Assembly (NCBI GenBank): GCA_011319805.1
Contig: SJRY01000261.1
Location: 186,001 to 250,000 of the forward strand
DNA: 64,000 nucleotides
From: Macrocybe gigantea
Taxonomy: Eukaryota; Basidiomycota; Agaricomycetes; Agaricales; Callistosporiaceae
Direction of reading: 5' to 3'
Below are positions 61,901 through 64,000 of this stretch, piece by piece. How positions within the stretch are numbered: the stretch's first letter is position 1; every line of letters begins with the position of its first letter. The notes under the pieces were generated by a model that was not told where the DNA came from, made no database searches, and saw only the letters and a list, made by a program, of their open reading frames with translations. The position numbers and the translations under genes were made by a program.

Positions 61901-63417
61901 GTGTTTTACACTTTTTCCGTAATGACTGAGAATAAAGGATACTTTTAGAAAAGGAGGGAATTTGCAAATGCCGTTATGCGGACCGTAACATTTCCTATCT
62001 TTTGGATTCCATCTCACACACATTTTGTATGTTTTCGTCCTGGTTCCTATAACGTGGTATCGAATGGAGGAAAGCAGGACCAGTGCGAACGCAGATCCGC
62101 TCCTGCAAAAAAAAAAAAAAAGCCTAACGCGCGTGCGGAACGTGACATGATCGAAGCACGTGGGATAGGGGTGCACCAAGGATGATCGATCACTTTGAGC
62201 TTTTTGACCCGATCATGGTTTCGGTTGCACAAGCCTCAACTCCGTTATCCAGAGATAAAGTCGTCCTGTTCCTGTCAGATGATAATGCGTCGTAGCGGAT
62301 GCGTCGTAGCGGACGCCTCGTCTTGCATTTGGGGTAAATCTGAAAATGGCTGATAGGAAAGCGGCAATTATGATTGCGTAAGTGGGTAGGACCTTTGTGG
62401 TGGAACATGCTGCTGAGTTGTTCAGGCGACAAGGAAAAGGATTGAAGCCACCCCAATTCTGGACCCGGAACAATATACGCGAACCACGTTGTTGGCTAAA
62501 TGGCCGTCAGTGACGAGAGTCCGTCCGGTTCATGCCCTTCTCCACAATAGAAACGGTTCTTGTAGTCAGCTGATTTGACCTGAATGTGAGGAAACGCGGA
62601 GGATAGACTCACGAGTCCGGGAAAATATTTAGTACAAGATTCCTGGAAAGCGAGTGTGGTCGTACCAAGTGGACATTCTAGAATCGTTAGCGAGTAGGGT
62701 GATGAATGGAATCGTGATCACCGTCGGTATCTATTGGAAGGCCTGTATGAGGAAACGGGGGTTGTCCATGTCCCCGACTAAACGAAATCTCGTAAGGAAC
62801 GCTTGAAGAGTTCCAGGCCATTGATGCGCATCATCATCCCAAGGACGAAAGGGTCTTACTTCATGGTGCATCGGTCCGTGAAAGCGGCAGTGACGAGAAG
62901 ATCTGTTGGCGTGGCTCATCTGAATCGCAGCAGGGTCCACGCATTCGTCTTGGAGTCTTGGCTGAATTCCGACCGAGGCTCCGAGAGTCGCGAACATGCC
63001 TGCTCCTTCACCTGTTGACGACGACCAGACTGAATGCCGCATGTCTTATTGTTCCTGCGCAACGTCCTTTGCCTGAGCAGAACAGAGCCCTTAGTCATCC
63101 TGGTGTACGAAGTCGCAAGGTGTGAGTTTGTTTGGATTTTATTTTGCTTTACGTTCTTCCTATGTAGTGCCTTTCGCCTCGTTCCTCGTCCCTGCCCACA
63201 GTCCTTCTCAAAGAATCTTCCAGAAGCAGTTCGACTCCTATGGACCGTAACGGGCACATAAAGTCGTGAAAAGATGCCCTTCGCTTGCTTTCAAAGCCCT
63301 TCATGTGATTCTCGGATGAAATTTCGCGCACGTAGCACAATCATGTCAAGACCAACATGGTAAGATTGCTGAAGGCATTCTTACACAGAAGGATTGGGCA
63401 TGTTTGCTAAGCCTCGT
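58974..63417. other. Downstream region with no supported gene; pyrimidine- and homopolymer-rich
   Basis: 58.98-61.0 kb carries many T- or A-runs of 8-14 and pyrimidine-rich stretches, probably 3'UTR and intergenic. 61.0-63.4 kb has open frames on both strands (for example minus 61291-61758 and 62731-63042) with no recognisable domain. Confidence 0.35.
62285..62312. repeat. Short tandem repeat, 14-bp unit x2
   Basis: ATGCGTCGTAGCGG occurs twice back to back. No gene is attached to it. Confidence 0.8.
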
Positions 63418-63633
63418 TTAATTCCATTCACTGAAGACCGTCCTTTTTGGTGCATCAATCTTGACCTTATGTAGCCACCATTCGGACTTGTTCGCTTTAA
63501 TAGCGGGCGCCAGACCATCTTCAAGGCTCGAACGGTCTCCTGCTCTAGCAAGATACACAAATTCGATGTCCGTTCTCGTCGCTTTTCTTGATGTGTATTC
63601 TCGTTTGAGGTGGTAAGTATTAGGTGCATCCAC
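63418..63633 (-). CDS. Possible exon or small gene of unknown function (low support)
   Basis: 71-codon ORF (MDAPNTYHLKREYTSRKATR, then AIKANKSEWWLHKVKIDAPK) with protein-like composition. Further minus-strand open segments lie at 63149-63340 and 62731-63042, so it may be the first exon of a larger gene. No family is recognised and no spliced path was found. Confidence 0.25.
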   Translation of the reverse strand: MDAPNTYHLKREYTSRKATRTDIEFVYLARAGDRSSLEDGLAPAIKANKSEWWLHKVKIDAPKRTVFSEWN

Positions 63634-63740
63634 AGACAGATGGATTCATCCATGAGGTTTCATCTCAATCCAATCTTCCAGTCTAATCATGTGAACGAGC
63701 TGCTTCTGCCCTCTCCAGCAACCGTCTGGCATGCTGCAAC

Positions 63741-63767
63741 TGTATGTCATGTATGTCATGTATGTCA
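63741..63767. repeat. Short tandem repeat, 9-bp unit x3
   Basis: TGTATGTCA is repeated three times without change. Confidence 0.85.
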
Positions 63768-64000
63768 TCTCCTCATGGTTTTACTTGTGACAACGACAGT
63801 GATACCATGGCGTCTTGAATGTTGCTAACGTTGATTCATGGCGTCGAAACCTTTGTTTTTATTTGCTGATAAGACGCAGCGGCTGGTCAACCTAAAATGT
63901 GAAGGGAATGCCTTTCTAGGTCATCCTGTCATGAGTCACAAGCCTAGTCCTGGGACCAAGGGTGAAACGCGGAAGCAAGGGGTGGACAGCAGAAGCAATC

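Overview
The window is nuclear DNA of a filamentous basidiomycete, most likely an Agaricomycete mushroom. Genes lie on both strands and are cut by many short GT-AG introns (about 45-70 nt). There are no operons. A class I hydrophobin, a basidiomycete-type GATA factor, a fungal TRP-like channel, DASH and SAGA subunits and autophagy ATG29 all fit. Spacing is tight from 1 to 47.7 kb, with convergent 3' ends and divergent promoters of 110-300 bp, and sparse after that.

Layout: 1-9.3 kb holds the 3' end of a gamma-tubulin complex protein, a vWA-domain protein, a DASH Spc19 subunit, a tRNA-Arg(ACG), a six-exon secreted repeat-peptide precursor, COA3 and the septation regulator CDC14. 9.6-20.9 kb holds a fumarylacetoacetate hydrolase-family enzyme, succinate-semialdehyde dehydrogenase, an F-box protein, an IMPACT/YIH1 protein, ATG29 and DDI1. 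21.2-27.4 kb holds SPT3, two head-to-head hydrophobin genes in a perfect 487-bp inverted repeat, and a CNH-domain protein. 27.6-39.2 kb holds a TRP-like channel, mitochondrial GatB, an unknown zinc-knuckle-like protein and poly(A) polymerase. 39.4-47.7 kb holds a membrane-anchored beta-helix protein, the splicing factor IST3, eIF3d and a DSC2-like rhomboid. 47.7-57.3 kb shows no gene I can support. 57.3-59.0 kb encodes a GATA factor, and the rest is sparse.

The genes are mostly unlinked housekeeping functions (cytoskeleton, cell cycle, mitochondrial assembly and translation, RNA processing, autophagy). The hydrophobins, beta-helix protein and repeat-peptide precursor form a cell-surface and secreted group.

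Three results stand out. First, the hydrophobin pair: the identical block starts just downstream of each TATA box and stops inside the stop codon. Second, the 77-residue repeat-peptide precursor, built from duplicated exons plus 12- and 15-nt micro-exons. Third, at least eight genes in 18-59 kb are each interrupted by apparent single-base losses, mostly in C/G runs and all of the same sign. This points to consensus errors, so the affected gene models are given as joined loci. Exon junctions were read by eye; gene ends marked approximate may shift.
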